Below, in pieces: positions 32,831 through 45,174 of a stretch of 64,000 nt of DNA. The position numbers and the translations under genes are program-made. The first letter of the stretch is position 1; every line of letters begins with the position of its first letter. This stretch comes from Strigamia acuminata (lineage: Eukaryota > Arthropoda > Chilopoda > Geophilomorpha > Linotaeniidae): contig OX442314.1 in assembly GCA_949358305.1 (NCBI GenBank), positions 21,941,060 to 22,005,059 on the forward strand, given 5' to 3'. Under the pieces are notes generated by a model that was not told where the DNA came from, did not search any database, and was given only the letters and a program-made list of their open reading frames with translations.

Positions 32831-35320
32831 TGAATATTTTTTATCGCGTCGGCTTTTAGATCAATAGCAATCTGCTCACAGCAAAAGGTTGTGTGTATGT
32901 TTACGTGGTAATCAGTGGACACATCAGCAGTTGATGCTAGAAGCCGAGAGAACGGAACTACGGGATTGAAGCTATAGGAAGAGCAGTGCACGATGTTGAT
33001 GGCAGTGATTTGTAGTTTTAATTCGTCAAAGGAGATCAATTAATCGACAATTATAGAAATAAATGTATAAATGTGTTAATAAATACTAAATTTTTATATA
33101 CGAAATATTTTAATTTAGAAAATAATTTTATTTTAGAAATTATGCTGCTCTCTAGTGTCAATTATGTAAACCACTAAAGTTATAAAAGACCATTAGGTCT
33201 ACTTTTTGTAAAATATAAAACAATAACATCAGCCGTGTGTTTGTTATGATGCAGATTTTGCTTGGTATAAAATTTCAAATTAATAAAAATACTAAAAAAT
33301 AAGAACGACTAAAAGTCAGTTGCAAATTTTGTTCAATAGATGCCGCGACCAACATGTTTACCAAATCACCACAGCAACATACAATACATTCATTCAACTT
33401 GCAGTAATAAATAAATTAATAAATAAATAGTCGTTCGAAACACAATAAGACTCTGGAATGAATACTCGGTACTGAAAAATGGAAAATCAAAAAGATTTGC
33501 AATTTATTCATTTCCAACATCGTCCGAAATGACGCGTTGTCACGCATACAAATAATTACTCGATTTATTACGTCATTACATAACAGTTTGTCGCTCGGTT
33601 TGTCGCAAGTTTATAGTTAACTGCGCTGCCGTCTTTCGTGAATAATAATAAACTATTCGAAGTACTGAGGGCTCGCCCGAGATGGCGCCAATGTTTTCAA
33701 TAAAATATGCCGACAATTCAAATTAAAATTGATTATATCTCATATTTTATTTTATAACCGCGTTTGGCATTCCAAACATTTAATAATTTTAATGGCTTTC
33801 GTTTCCATTTCAAGCAATTAAATAAAGAGTAACATTTTATAATGTTTTTCTTCTCAATGTAATTCTTCAATGTTCGATTTATTGCTGAAGATTCGCACCT
33901 TCCTTGTTGTAAAGTTTTTACGTCATTTTTTTTTACTTTCTTACTTGGAACAATTAAATAAATTTACAAGAAAAAAAATTTATTGATTACATTTGGAACT
34001 TTAGTGAAATGTGTTTTCCCACAAGGCTACCATTTAATTCAACATTTGCATTTCCTACAGCAATTCATACAATTTTATGAGTGTGGCTTTACACAAACAC
34101 ATTATCAGCATACAAACAGGTAATTTCCTCACTTTTTCCCCTAAATTATTTTCTCTCCTGCTATTATTTATGACAATTTGTATTCAAGACAAACCACAAG
34201 AATCTCCCTTACAAATTAATAGAAATAAATATTTTTTAAACGTTAAAACACATGTTTTATTACAAAAGTACCGCTAAAACGAAAACATTTCACCATTTAA
34301 CAATACCTGCATCACTATTTATGTTTAACGGCAACCGGTTGGGTTGTTAGATACGTCGGAAAAATCTCGCCCGCTTGTTATGAGAACAAGAAAAGCGATT
34401 GGCGTTATAAATCATCTTTAACAGTTAATAAATGTTCGGGTTTTATTTGTGCCGTGACTAATAAATTCACTTCAAAGGATCTTGTTAAAATTTCTCGATT
34501 TTCTAAAAATAATACCGTGGACTTTTATGAGTTGTGTTTGTTTAGAAAAAAAATTTACGACACCCCAATTATACGAATAAAAATAATAAAAATAAATAAA
34601 AATAAATACACGTGTAATTTGCTTAACCTACAAAAATTAGATACTTACAATAAATAAATAAAAACAGCGTGGAAATGTGTGAAATAACACATTCCTCCCA
34701 ACACCAAATAATTTCATACAAATTTAAACACGTCGTCAATGTCATTTCTCTTTAATGAATAAATATGCCCAATGACGTCAGTAATTTGGCCTTAATGACC
34801 CGGAACTAATCAAATACTCGATACAAAATACCGAAAGAAAATAACGATATTTTTAGATCTTTTTAAATCTTTGTAAATCTTTTTAATCTACTTCACATAT
34901 ATAATTCGTGAAAAAAAAATGAATGAAATTTTTTTCTTCTCATTTTACATTTATTCCGTTTTAAATTACAAACCCAAAAAAAAAATTCATTATATTAGAA
35001 AAACAAAAGTATTTGCAGTCTATAACGTTACTACTGTACTTCAAACTTCGTATTCAATGCGCATTGTAATTTGACTTATGGATTCATGTCTGCAACACGT
35101 AATAAATTTCAAATGTAACCATCACGGCGTGATGAGTTTTAGATTTATCCTGCTTGTCTAATCGAAAAGAATTGATGTTGGTTTCGTTTACTTATTGTTC
35201 CTTTCACACTTTTTTTATCCGGACTAAAAATAGTCATTTTTCACTTCACCTGGTGCGACCAAAATCACGTGACACTGGAGTTCCCGCCAAGCAAACACTT
35301 TGGGTGTCCTTCAGTCGAGT
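32831..35320. other. Divergent intergenic region between beta-COP and the growth-factor gene
   Basis: It starts with the probable 5' UTR exon of beta-COP (about 32831-33040). The rest is A+T-rich. Around 33640-33700 (gagggctcgcccgagatggcgccaatg) there is a GC-rich string resembling an LTR end plus tRNA primer-binding site, possibly a retroelement remnant. No coding exon was found. Confidence 0.4.
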
Positions 35321-38300
35321 ATGATTCGACTAAGTGTGCACTTGTGCTTGTCTATTCTTCTATTACAATTCTTCGTTCGTTCGCACCCTGTCAAAAATTC
35401 GTGTGAAAATGGACTAAATCGGAGTAAGTTGTATTTTCATTATATCATTTTTATTTCCCCCCTTCGCTTCAAATTATTTATTTATCGAAGAAAATTTAAA
35501 TTCAACACGCCGTATAATTCCGTAGTCAAAAAAATTTAACACGTGAAATCCGAATTAATTGTTTTTATTTTTATTCCAAAATATAAAATTTAATTTAAAA
35601 AAAATAAATTCCGCAAATTCTTTTCATCAATTACACGTGAAAAGAATTTCTACTTTTTAACGTGAATCCTTACCTTGAACTCGCAAACTATTTCCGATAC
35701 TTTCAGACTGACTGATCGTGACGAATAACAATTAGTAAATCTTTATTATGCACGACTCCATTTTGTTATGTTTTATTTTCATTTAAAAATATCAAAATCA
35801 AAATCAAAGCACATTTATTAATTTAAAAAAAAAAAAAACAATAAATTTATTTATTTATTATTTTTTTAATAAATAAATAAATAAATAAAAACATGAAATG
35901 TACTCGGAAAGAAATGTTTAAAAATAAATGACACACAACAACATGATTTTTAATCCATCTCCAAGAGTTTATAGCGGTTTTCCAACCCGTTGTGACATTA
36001 CATCGAACAAGTTATAATTAACGTTCCATTCATCCCTTTATCCAGAGCCCTATCTAAATAATTCATTAGGCCCTTTTGTGAGGTTGCTTCATAATTTTTC
36101 ACGACTCACTGACCACCCAAACTTGACCAAAGGTCAAATATTTAGCAAACACCATGCAGAGTCTCAATTTACAAAACAAACGAGGCTTCATCGCTCCATC
36201 GCGGCGAGAACATCGCGCGAGCACGAGCGAGAGCCCACGATGTGTCCCGTTGACGTTTGAAAACTCATCGCGGCGATACGTTGGTTCTAGCGGCATCCAG
36301 TGGCAGGTGTAGTTTATCAAGAGATAACAAGTTCAAGTAGAGGGCAAGTGATGGGTCTTTCTGATTGGCCGGGCAAGCAGTGTTAGTTTTATAGCGATAA
36401 ATAAGTCATTTTAGTGCTAGTTGAGGACACTAGGGTGTGTTGGCTCCGCGATTAGTCAAAGCGATTAGTCAAACCGCTGTGAATGAACTTGAAAAATGAT
36501 GTCAGTTTGAGTGTGATGGCAGTTTAATAATTACTATATTTGTGTTGCGTTTTATTTTCAATGTTTTGTTTACTTACGCCATGCCCTTTTAGGAATTTCG
36601 GATTGTTTTCACGCCTTTTCTGGGAATGGCGGAGTGAAGAGGGCGCTGTTGGGTTTGGGAACGGTCTGGTTCTTTTGTGTTTGTATTGTGGCGGTTAGAA
36701 ACGTTACAAGTAGGACGATATCGGATCACCCATTAAACCTTAACCTGTCGAGTGTCGTCTGGATTAATGTAAAATGTTGTGGCAACAGGAATTTTACGAG
36801 GTTGAACTTTTAATGTGAGGTTAACAGAAACAAGTTGTAGCAATGGTTCTTTTGACTTTTTAAAGACAATAGTGGCATGCATAAGATGTCTCAATAAGTA
36901 AACAGCTACTGACAACATGACCATAAATTCACATCAATTAGCACTTTACTGCTTCGCTTTGTTTTACAATGACACAAATTTTGAAAATTGCAAAAATAAT
37001 AATAAAAAAAATAATGAAATGATAATTTATTCCAAGTCCATCCATAGTTTTGCTGGGTGAACTAGCGACACTAAAAATCTTTATGTCCAAAATTCGGAAT
37101 CTGTAAATTTTTACATATAGATTTGGATTGGATTCGGGAAGGTTAGTTATTAATTTTCTTATATTTTATTAGGCACATTCATAAATTTATTTAGACTAGA
37201 CAGAATTTTAAACATATTTAAATTGCTTGTTTTGATCTAATTTCAAAAATGGCCACAGTCTATTTGCTGTTGCAGACATTTAAACAACAAAACATGTTTA
37301 ACTGCAAATTTAACGTGCATTTGTGAATAAATTATGTTTTTTGGGGGGTTTTCCTCAATTAGCAGGCAGTGTTAACTGTTAAACATCAAATAACAAGGTT
37401 TATTCTATATTAAAACAGCTGTGCACCTCCATTTATGAAATAAGGAGCATCAAAGCAATAATCAAGGCAACAGAGCAAAGGAAATACAATAATGTCATCA
37501 TATTTGCTTACTTTTTTAAAAAAGGGATTCTGAAACATTCAGCATTCGGCTTTGTCATACCACTAGATTAGGCTACTATTTGATAGCACTTCCGGTATTG
37601 TAATTTTCTCTTCTTCTGACGTTTAAGTTGGATTTATGTAAATGAGAAATTTATCCGGTGGATTAAAGGGTGTAGACCTGTGTTCGTATGGTCTTCTTGC
37701 ATATACAATCACTTTTTTTGCGCTGTTTGACATTATGCAAACTTATCACATGTAACTTTAACAGTGGAATTTTCTAAATGTTTGCAAGTTGATTTCAGGG
37801 TCAAAAGTTAAATACACTTGTGACTTGTGAGGGCTGGCATAATTCCTTTGAAAAGAATTTTTAAAACAGAATCTAAAGAGATATGAAATTAAATCGCAAA
37901 TAACTTTTTGATTTGGGTAATCATTTAAAGTAAATGGCGGAAAAAGATGCGATTTTATCAAAAACAATTTACACCAATTTTGTGGAAAACAACCAAGGTC
38001 TTTCCTTCCTGGCGTCTGTATTTATCCTTAGCTGCTGAACCAGCCACCTTAAACCATAATCATACACAAAAACATATATTTACAAATTGGTAAATCGTGA
38101 TTGTGCAATAAAACCCAGATCCTGTCTGATGCAAACACCTCAGTTGAATTAAATTATGGAAAAAACAACAAAATTATGGCAACAACAACAAAATTTATGG
38201 CAAAAACAACAAAATTTATGGCAAAAACAACAAAATTTATGGTAAAAACACAAAATTTATGGTAAAAATCAACAAAATTATGGCAAAACAACAAAATTTA

Positions 38301-40472
38301 TGGTAAAAACAACAAAATTTATGGTAAAAACACAAAAATTTATGGTAAAAACCAACAAAATTTATGGTAAAAACAACAAAATTTATGGTAAAAACAACAA
38401 ATTATGTCAAAAACATTCAATGTTAACGTGGGGTTTTATTTCAATTCACAAGGTGTATCGTACCCGGAAGATATTCCACTGTTGAAACGTGTGACAGTGA
38501 TTAATGTGAGGATCAAGTCTTGATCAGCACATAACCACTGCCCTAATGACTTGCGCGATAAAAAGTGCAAATACCAATTTGCATAGATTTGCAATTCGTA
38601 TTTTGAAAATTCAGTTGGCTCGTGATTGTTGTAAACAATAATGCAATAAATTAAAAGTCAGCAAAACATGTGGGGTAGTTAGTTCCTTTCCCCCCCATCT
38701 CCCGCCCACCATTTAGCAGATATCTCACGGCTCATTTCACATTTTCACACTGTGTCTTGTGCTTTTAGATTCGTGTGTTCGGACATTGGACTACGATGAA
38801 CATCTGAATCACATAGACGAATTTCTGTGTGGATCGCCCACTCCACACTTCTTCCCAGCCGATAAAATAGACGAACTTAAATCTCAGTTGTTCAGGCATC
38901 ACCTGATCCGAACCGATCTGGATCCGCACGGAACGATTCTTCACCGTTGCAGAAACTGCGGCTACTGTTCCAGCATCCACGAGAAATGCACGCACATGAC
39001 GTCAGAGGTGGTCAATTTGGAGTTCCAAGCTTTCAAGTCCAATCTAAGATTTCAAATCCAACTTGTCAACCATACCAGCTGCCATTGTGTCAATGTAAGT
39101 TAATCGGGTCAAGATTGTGATTTATTGATTGATTAAACAACTTTTTACATTAAAAAGGTGAAATTGTAAATTTGAAAAGAAAAAATGACGCATTTTGGAT
39201 CCAAAATGGAGATTAATCAAATAAAAATGTTGAGGATTTTAAGCAGAAATTGATTTTGTTATAATAATAATAATAATGATGATGAAAAATGAGTTGTGTG
39301 AGGTTATGTTTTCTTAGCCACATTCTTTTGAACATGAAAACAAAATAAACACATGTGTTCAAAATACCAAGCTGAAACTAAAAGCCGAGATTTTTTCTTT
39401 TTTTGTTCTATCAAATTTATTGTCAAATGTCAATTTAATTTAAAGCTTCACCTTATTTTAAACTCAAAGTTACACCCATTACATGACTAATGTGTTCAAA
39501 CTGTTTTTTAAGGTTAAAACTTAAACCTCTTTTTCATACCATTATTTATACGCTTTTTTGTACATAGTTGTTTTTGTTTTTATAATTTTTTTATTATTAT
39601 TATTATTATATATTATTGCGTTTTTTAATTTATTTCGTAAGTAAAAGTTGAGAAATTGTAAATTGTATACCCAGTTTACCTTTTTAAACTTTAAATTGTA
39701 TTTTATATTAATTTAATAAAATGGCTTAAAGTGAGTTTTAAATTAATTTATAATTTAATTTTATAACTGAAAACCAATGAAAGAATTATTAAATAATTTA
39801 AAAATTTAAAAAAATTCCAAAAAAAAAAAATCAAATGTAATTTATTAATTAACTTTTATGTTGATGTTATTTTAAATCAAATTTTGCCACCAGAGTTCAC
39901 CCGAGTAAAGAAAAAAATCCATTTTTCTTTGTTTTTCATTCTATTAAAAAACTTAAGAGACACTTCAAAGAGAATTTTTTCAGTTTAATTCAAATTTCTC
40001 AACTGAACTGATGAGGAAATAACACAGACAGGAAAACAGTTATTTTACTTTATTTTATTATGTAATTAGAGATTTAGAGCACGCATGACTAGTGTATGAA
40101 AATGATATAATTGTTAAAAGTTAAACAAACTGTGAAACTAAATATTCCAGGAGTCAGGCAGCTTACTGTCTGACTGCATGCATGTAACTTTGAGCTCAAA
40201 TAACGAATCAAATTACAATCTGATAATTCATAATTCTTTTAAAATCAGCCAAAATGGTCACATGGGTCTCAAAAAATATGAATAACATTTCTAAACAATA
40301 AATCCTCTCTCATTTTTTTTTTGTGAAAATTATTAACAAAATTTAATCCTGTATTTTGCAGATCAAAATGCCGAAATCAAACAACCGGAGCAGTCAGAAT
40401 CGAAAAAAGAACAGGAAAAAGAAAAGGAAAAGATTGAGACCAAATGAGATGGAATTACGGCCCAATTCATGA
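35321..40472 (+). CDS. Secreted PDGF/VEGF-like cystine-knot protein (PVF-like)
   Basis: Three exons: 35321-35423, 38769-39094 and 40362-40472, with phases 1 and 0, joining to 179 residues. Exon 1 gives a signal peptide (LSVHLCLSILLLQFFVRS). Exon 2 has a knot-like cysteine pattern: RCRNCGYC, a downstream KC, and then NHTSCHC, which resembles the end of the VEGF-C/D knot (NHTSCRC type). Exon 3 is a strongly basic tail (NRKKNRKKKRKRLR) like the matrix/heparin-retention tails of PDGF and VEGF. The usual GCC of the family is CGxC here, so it is a divergent member. In insects such ligands act on the Pvr receptor in blood-cell migration and tissue growth. Introns of 3.3 and 1.3 kb fit a regulated developmental gene. 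A different cystine-knot family is possible. Confidence 0.6.
35424..38768 (+). other. First intron of the PVF-like gene
   Basis: About 3.3 kb, mostly A+T-rich. It includes simple (AATA)n runs near 35820-35890 and the minisatellite at 38150-38410. No independent gene is supported in it. Confidence 0.5.
38150..38410. repeat. About 20-bp minisatellite (aaaatttatggtaaaaacaac)n
   Basis: About a dozen tandem units with small length changes. Open frames reading MVKT... are artefacts of the repeat. It lies about 360 bp upstream of exon 2 of the PVF-like gene. Confidence 0.9.
39095..40361 (+). other. Second intron of the PVF-like gene
   Basis: Very A+T-rich, with (TAA)n and (TTA)n simple repeats near 39260 and 39595. 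No other feature is seen. Confidence 0.5.
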
Positions 40473-42318
40473 TGAAAATGTTAAGTTAGTTGCGAAGGAG
40501 TATAGAAACGTGAACACAATGCAAACCATGACATATCAACATTTAAAAAAAAAAAAAAACATAACTGTAAAAATGTGCATTAGCAATTGCTTGATTTATT
40601 ACTTGGAAAAACAAGACATCGAGGAGAAAAAAATGAATAACAAAACTGTTGAAAGCGAAGACTAATACGCCCAGCATTGAAAAAATGCTGCTGAAACACT
40701 ACCGTGAAAAAAAAATACAAGAAAATATTTTATTTTATTCTATTAATTTTATTAGGTAATTATTATGGATGGTGGATCAAAAATATCTGGTCACTCACAT
40801 TTTTGTATTGGGAAGTGAAGGCAGGGATGTAGAAAAGAAGGAAGGGAAATCAGGACGCCATCTTGATTAATCCGTGTTTCCAAACATGGCGTCTTTAGTT
40901 GACAATTCATTGACGCAGGGCCGGATTAAGGGGTCAGGGGGGCCCAGACAAGGGGGGTCCATGAATCAGAAACAGATTTATAGGTTCTCGCAGCTATCGA
41001 GAAAATTTTTGTTGTTCAAAAACGGTTTTTAGGATCTTTTTTTTTCAATTATGGTCCCAAAAAATGGCTGCAACCAGAATTTTCAAGAAAAATAAAGGCA
41101 TTTGAAAGCAGAAAAATGCATTTTCATGTGAAAAAATGCATATTCCGGTCAATTAATGCATTTTTATGGGAAAAAATGCATTTTCAGACAAAAAAAAATC
41201 CATTTATGGACAAAAACATGCATTTTTACCAAGGGCCCCTTTCGAATCAGAAGGGCCAGAGCATTTACCACTTAAAATTTCATATTGCAGCTTAAACTCG
41301 TTGATTTCTTAACCAACTTTTCTACAATCTTGTTTAAAGTGATATAATTAATAGATATTATTATGGTACTCAATTTTTTTAAATTAAGTATATTTATGTA
41401 TATGATGAGAATAATGAATTTTAATGATTATTTTTAATCCTGCCTCTCATTTTATCTTTTCCACATCAAGTTGTTTTTTCCTTTTTTAAATGAGTGTTTT
41501 TCTATTTTCAGGAGTTAAAGGTTTCTAAAATATTTCCCCTCTTAGCTCTCAGATCCTTATCTACCTGCTACGTTAATAACGCTCCAGTAACGTTTATTTT
41601 TAATGCGCCGACGTTGTTTGGACGGGAATTAAGAATGTAATGAGTGGCGTCTTAAAACAGAAACAAGGATCTAGCACAGGTTTAGTCAAGTTTTTTAACG
41701 GACCCTTCTGAGAATGCATTTGTTTTTTATACACGAAATTTATCCTCCACTTTGTCTTGTCTTTGGATGTAAACAGCGCCAAATTAACGAATTTGTCTCT
41801 GAGGAAAGTGTCGCCTGTCCCTGCCCTTTTTTTCCCCTATTTTAAAACTTAAGACATTCAACACCAAATTTAACATGTGAGGCATATTTTTATGAATAGA
41901 ATTAATTTTATTTAATGTGTTACTTTTAATTTATGTAACAGAAAAAAATAAATACAATCTATTTTTTTTCTTCCAAATATTTACAATGAAATAAAAAAAA
42001 ATTGTACTGCCAGTGCATTTTTCAATTTTTCATATCTCTTACCTCGTTGTTGTCAATGCAGGCGGCCATTTTTTAAGTTTCCCAGAATGCAGTATTATAG
42101 GTCCTGGATTCTACAACAGAGAGCAGTACTGTATTATTAAAAGTGAGCATAGAGCCTGCTGGTGGTAGAAATTGACAAACTATGAATTTAAAATGGCTGC
42201 GCCCACGTTAACTTAGTGAGTAGCAACATTAGTAAATTTGAGTTATATAAATTATCTTTCAAGAAGTTTAATATGTATTTTTATTTACAGATCAATATCT
42301 GCCACTTCAATTTTGACC
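40473..42318. other. Intergenic region with a possible hAT-like remnant
   Basis: From about 40917 the string cagggccggattaagggg resembles the terminus of hAT-type transposons. It is followed by a patch of degenerate aaaaatgcattttc repeats to about 41220 and gggccc motifs near 41225-41265. No matching right end was secured. A short 5' UTR exon of NAF1 probably ends near 42215 (donor gtgagt). Confidence 0.3.
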
Positions 42319-43992
42319 ATGGAAACGTCAAACAATACTGAATGTTTAAACAACATGGAAGAAACGATGAATGTTGATGTAAATGACACAGATACTGCTG
42401 TAACAAGTTCAGCAACGTCACCAAAAACAGTCGTTGATGGTATTATTTCCGGAATTTTTTCATCGGTTTGTGAGCAAGTCGATACGACAAATTCAGAAAT
42501 TGATGAAAAGACTAAAACCGACATCCCATCACTCCCGCCATCGAAGGAAGTTGTCAATGAAATCATTTCTGAGCTATTTTATTCAGTTTGTGAGCGTATC
42601 GAGAACAATTTAAACGACAAATATACGAAACAGTCGAGTATCGACTCTGCAACACCGATGGATGCAGAAACGAACGTTACAAATCAAACCGAAGCGACAA
42701 ACATAATGATTGCAAAAGGCAGTTTGGTTCCCTATGACGTCAGTTCAGAATCTGACACCGAAGACTCCGAATCTGATTCCGCCTCGTCAACGAGCGAATC
42801 TGATTCAACGGTATCAGCCGAGGAATCGGATTCAGATGACAGGTATCTAAATTACTATTTATTTCGTTTATATTTTACAAATATTATATATACATATATT
42901 TTTTTTAGCGATGATGATAAAACAGTAGGAAATGGGAAATCGAATAAAACTTCCTTCAGACCAATCAAAACACGCGGTGAATTAAGTTTGGACGATTTAC
43001 CGCCAATCGAACATCTACAAATATCAGCTGAAGGCTGCAAGTTGGCGATTATTGGTCACGTGCACTCAATTGTCGATACATTAGGTGAGAGAACAACTCA
43101 TTTGATTTTTATTTCTAATATTTATATATATTTTTTTGCCTTTGGTAGTGGTCGTTCATAGTCATTACGGTACGGCAACGTTGGGCGAAGATAGTTTTCT
43201 ATTTGCGGAAGACGGGTCATTGATAGGCCAGGTTAATTAATTGAAATTGCGTTTTAAACACGAAATGTCATTGATTTTATTTTTCTCGCAGATATTTGAC
43301 ATTTTTGGCAATACCCAGGACCCTTATTACGCCATTCGTTTTAATAATACGCAAGAAATCGAAGATAAATGCATTAAAATTGGTGATAAAGTTTATTATG
43401 CTCCCGAGAATACAACTCTTTATTCAATTATTTTCGCCGAGGAAATAAGGAAACAGTAGGACCTTAAACGATATTAAAAATTTTATAATTTTTAATCTTA
43501 ATATTTTTATATATTTATTTAGACATAAAGGTTCCGATGCATCGTGGGAAGACAACAACGAACCGCCGGAACACTGTCTCGATTTTTCCGACGACGAAGG
43601 CGAAAGATCGGCAAAACGAAAGAATAATTCGAAACGGACCGCCAACGGAACTCAAAAGATCATGCAAAAGAGGAAGAAATGGCAACAACCTTACGGTAAA
43701 CCATCAGTGAAAATAAATAATATAAAATAATAATAAAATGAACGATAATATTCATTTAGCTCCGCGGACACCAAACGCCTATCCGATTTTACGGCATCCC
43801 GTTTTCAGGCCGCCATTTCAGCACGCAAATTCGTTTCCATCGCACTCGAATGCTGCATTTCCACAATTTCCAAGTCCCGTTCCATTTCCGGTGCAACCAA
43901 ATGGTAACGGTTTACCACAGTTAAGGTTACCACCACCAAATTTCGGCTTTGTGCCGTCTTTTGCGTCACCGTCACAGTCACGACCGACGTAG
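42319..43992 (+). CDS. NAF1: NAF1, H/ACA snoRNP assembly factor
   Basis: Six exons: 42319-42842, 42909-43084, 43149-43231, 43292-43455, 43523-43695, 43760-43992, joining in frame to 450 residues. The acidic Ser/Asp/Glu-rich N-terminus is followed by a Gar1-like core: LPPIEHLQI, GHVHSIVDTL, DSFLFAEDGSLIGQ, IFDIFGNTQDPYYAIRFN and a YYAP element. Then come GSDASWEDNNEPPEHCLDFSDDE, a lysine/arginine patch and a proline-rich C-terminus. This order and the core motifs match animal and yeast NAF1. NAF1 binds dyskerin during H/ACA RNP biogenesis and is replaced by GAR1, acting in the nucleus on snoRNAs, scaRNAs and telomerase RNA. The ATG was chosen because it has a good context and lies right after the 3' splice site of the 5' UTR intron. 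Confidence 0.9.
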
Positions 43993-44550
43993 TTACTGCA
44001 AAGGTAGGAGTTAGAGAAGGGGAAAAAAATCGTGGAAAATGAATTTATTTGAAATATCGTGTAATTATTAGTCGATTGAAAATTTGAAATGGAATAAATA
44101 TTAAGACTAAATAAATAACAGTTAAGATTCCAACAATTGTTGTGCAGGTTGTCATTGTTGCATCATCGTAATGGCAAGAAGCGATTTCTTATTTTAGTCG
44201 GCCTTTTGAATTCGTCTAAATTGTCCAGTTTTGTCGCGAAGTGAGGCAAATCTGGCGTTGGCTATTGAGAAGGATGTGTCATCTGATTTAAATAGTTTAA
44301 TTTAATTTGATTTTCGGAATTTGTTTTATTTATTTTTATTTTTGTTTTCTTATTTGACTTCTATTTTAATTTTTAATACCTTTTTAAATTAATTCTTCTC
44401 AAAGCCAACGCCAAAGGTTGTATTACATGAGGAGAATATCTTGCAAACATTACCAGCTAGTTTATAGTAAGTTGAGGTAGATGTGTGAATTAATAATGAA
44501 ATGAAAATGTTTGAAAATTCAAAATTTTTATAGAAGCTAAGCACTCCAAA

Positions 44551-45074
44551 ATGGCATCACACGCGAACGAATCGCGCCGATTTATTAAGACCAATTGCAA
44601 ATATCCTTTCGTTCTGAAAGGGAAATTACGACGAAGCAACATGAAACCGGTAAAAATTGATTCGTGTAGTGGACAGTTGGATTTCGTTGATTTAAGGTGA
44701 AATTTGTAACTTAGGTGTCGCACATTAAAGCGCAGGCCAGTTTGGATCCGTTTAAATGCGAGAATAATTTGTTTCAACAAGAAAACAATGAAATTCTTTT
44801 GAGTACGGATGCTGACGTTTCACAGTCGCAGGACTCCGTCTACGAAAAGTCCGTTATTTCGCACACGATGATGACCTTACGACGTTACCCACCAGAAATT
44901 GTCATCTCTTTTCTTCTGCTTGTTATGCTAGCCGGTTATATCTTGATTTTGAACACTTACAATACCTACGGAAGTCCTGTTGTGTCTCGACTCTTGGGGA
45001 ACCACACCAAATTGCCTGATTTCACATTGCCAAATTTCGAAGACTTGATGCGACATGATTTCAAACTTCATTGA
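44551..45074 (+). CDS. Small single-pass membrane protein, unknown
   Basis: Two exons, 44551-44649 (MASHANESRRFIKTNCKY...) and 44715-45074, join in phase 0 to 152 residues. The N-terminal half is basic and hydrophilic. One clear hydrophobic helix (VISFLLLVMLAGYILIL, about residue 95-112) is followed by a short, probably lumenal or outer tail with one NHT glycosylation-type site. No signal peptide precedes it. I do not recognise the family. It sits 0.5 kb downstream of NAF1 in the same direction and tail-to-tail with P450 number 1. Confidence 0.65.
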
Positions 45075-45174
45075 ATATTTCTATCTTTAATTTTTCACAA
45101 TCACATAAATTGATTTTCATTTTTATTTCAATTTCTGAATTCTTTGTTTTTTATTTTAAACACTTTTGAGTAAT

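Noticed and set aside
32824-33039. Open minus-strand frame of 71 codons upstream of beta-COP
   Set aside because: It ends at a splice donor that leads into the beta-COP ATG exon in a different frame, so it is best read as 5' UTR.
34077-34657. Two short plus-strand frames of 66-67 codons
   Set aside because: A+T-rich chance frames without domain-like composition or splice context.
38150-38485. CRISPR-like regular repeats
   Set aside because: Eukaryotic minisatellite with no spacers; units are directly adjacent.
40444-40665. 73-codon frame after the PVF-like stop
   Set aside because: It overlaps the last exon in another frame and runs into the 3' UTR; lysine-rich low-complexity composition.
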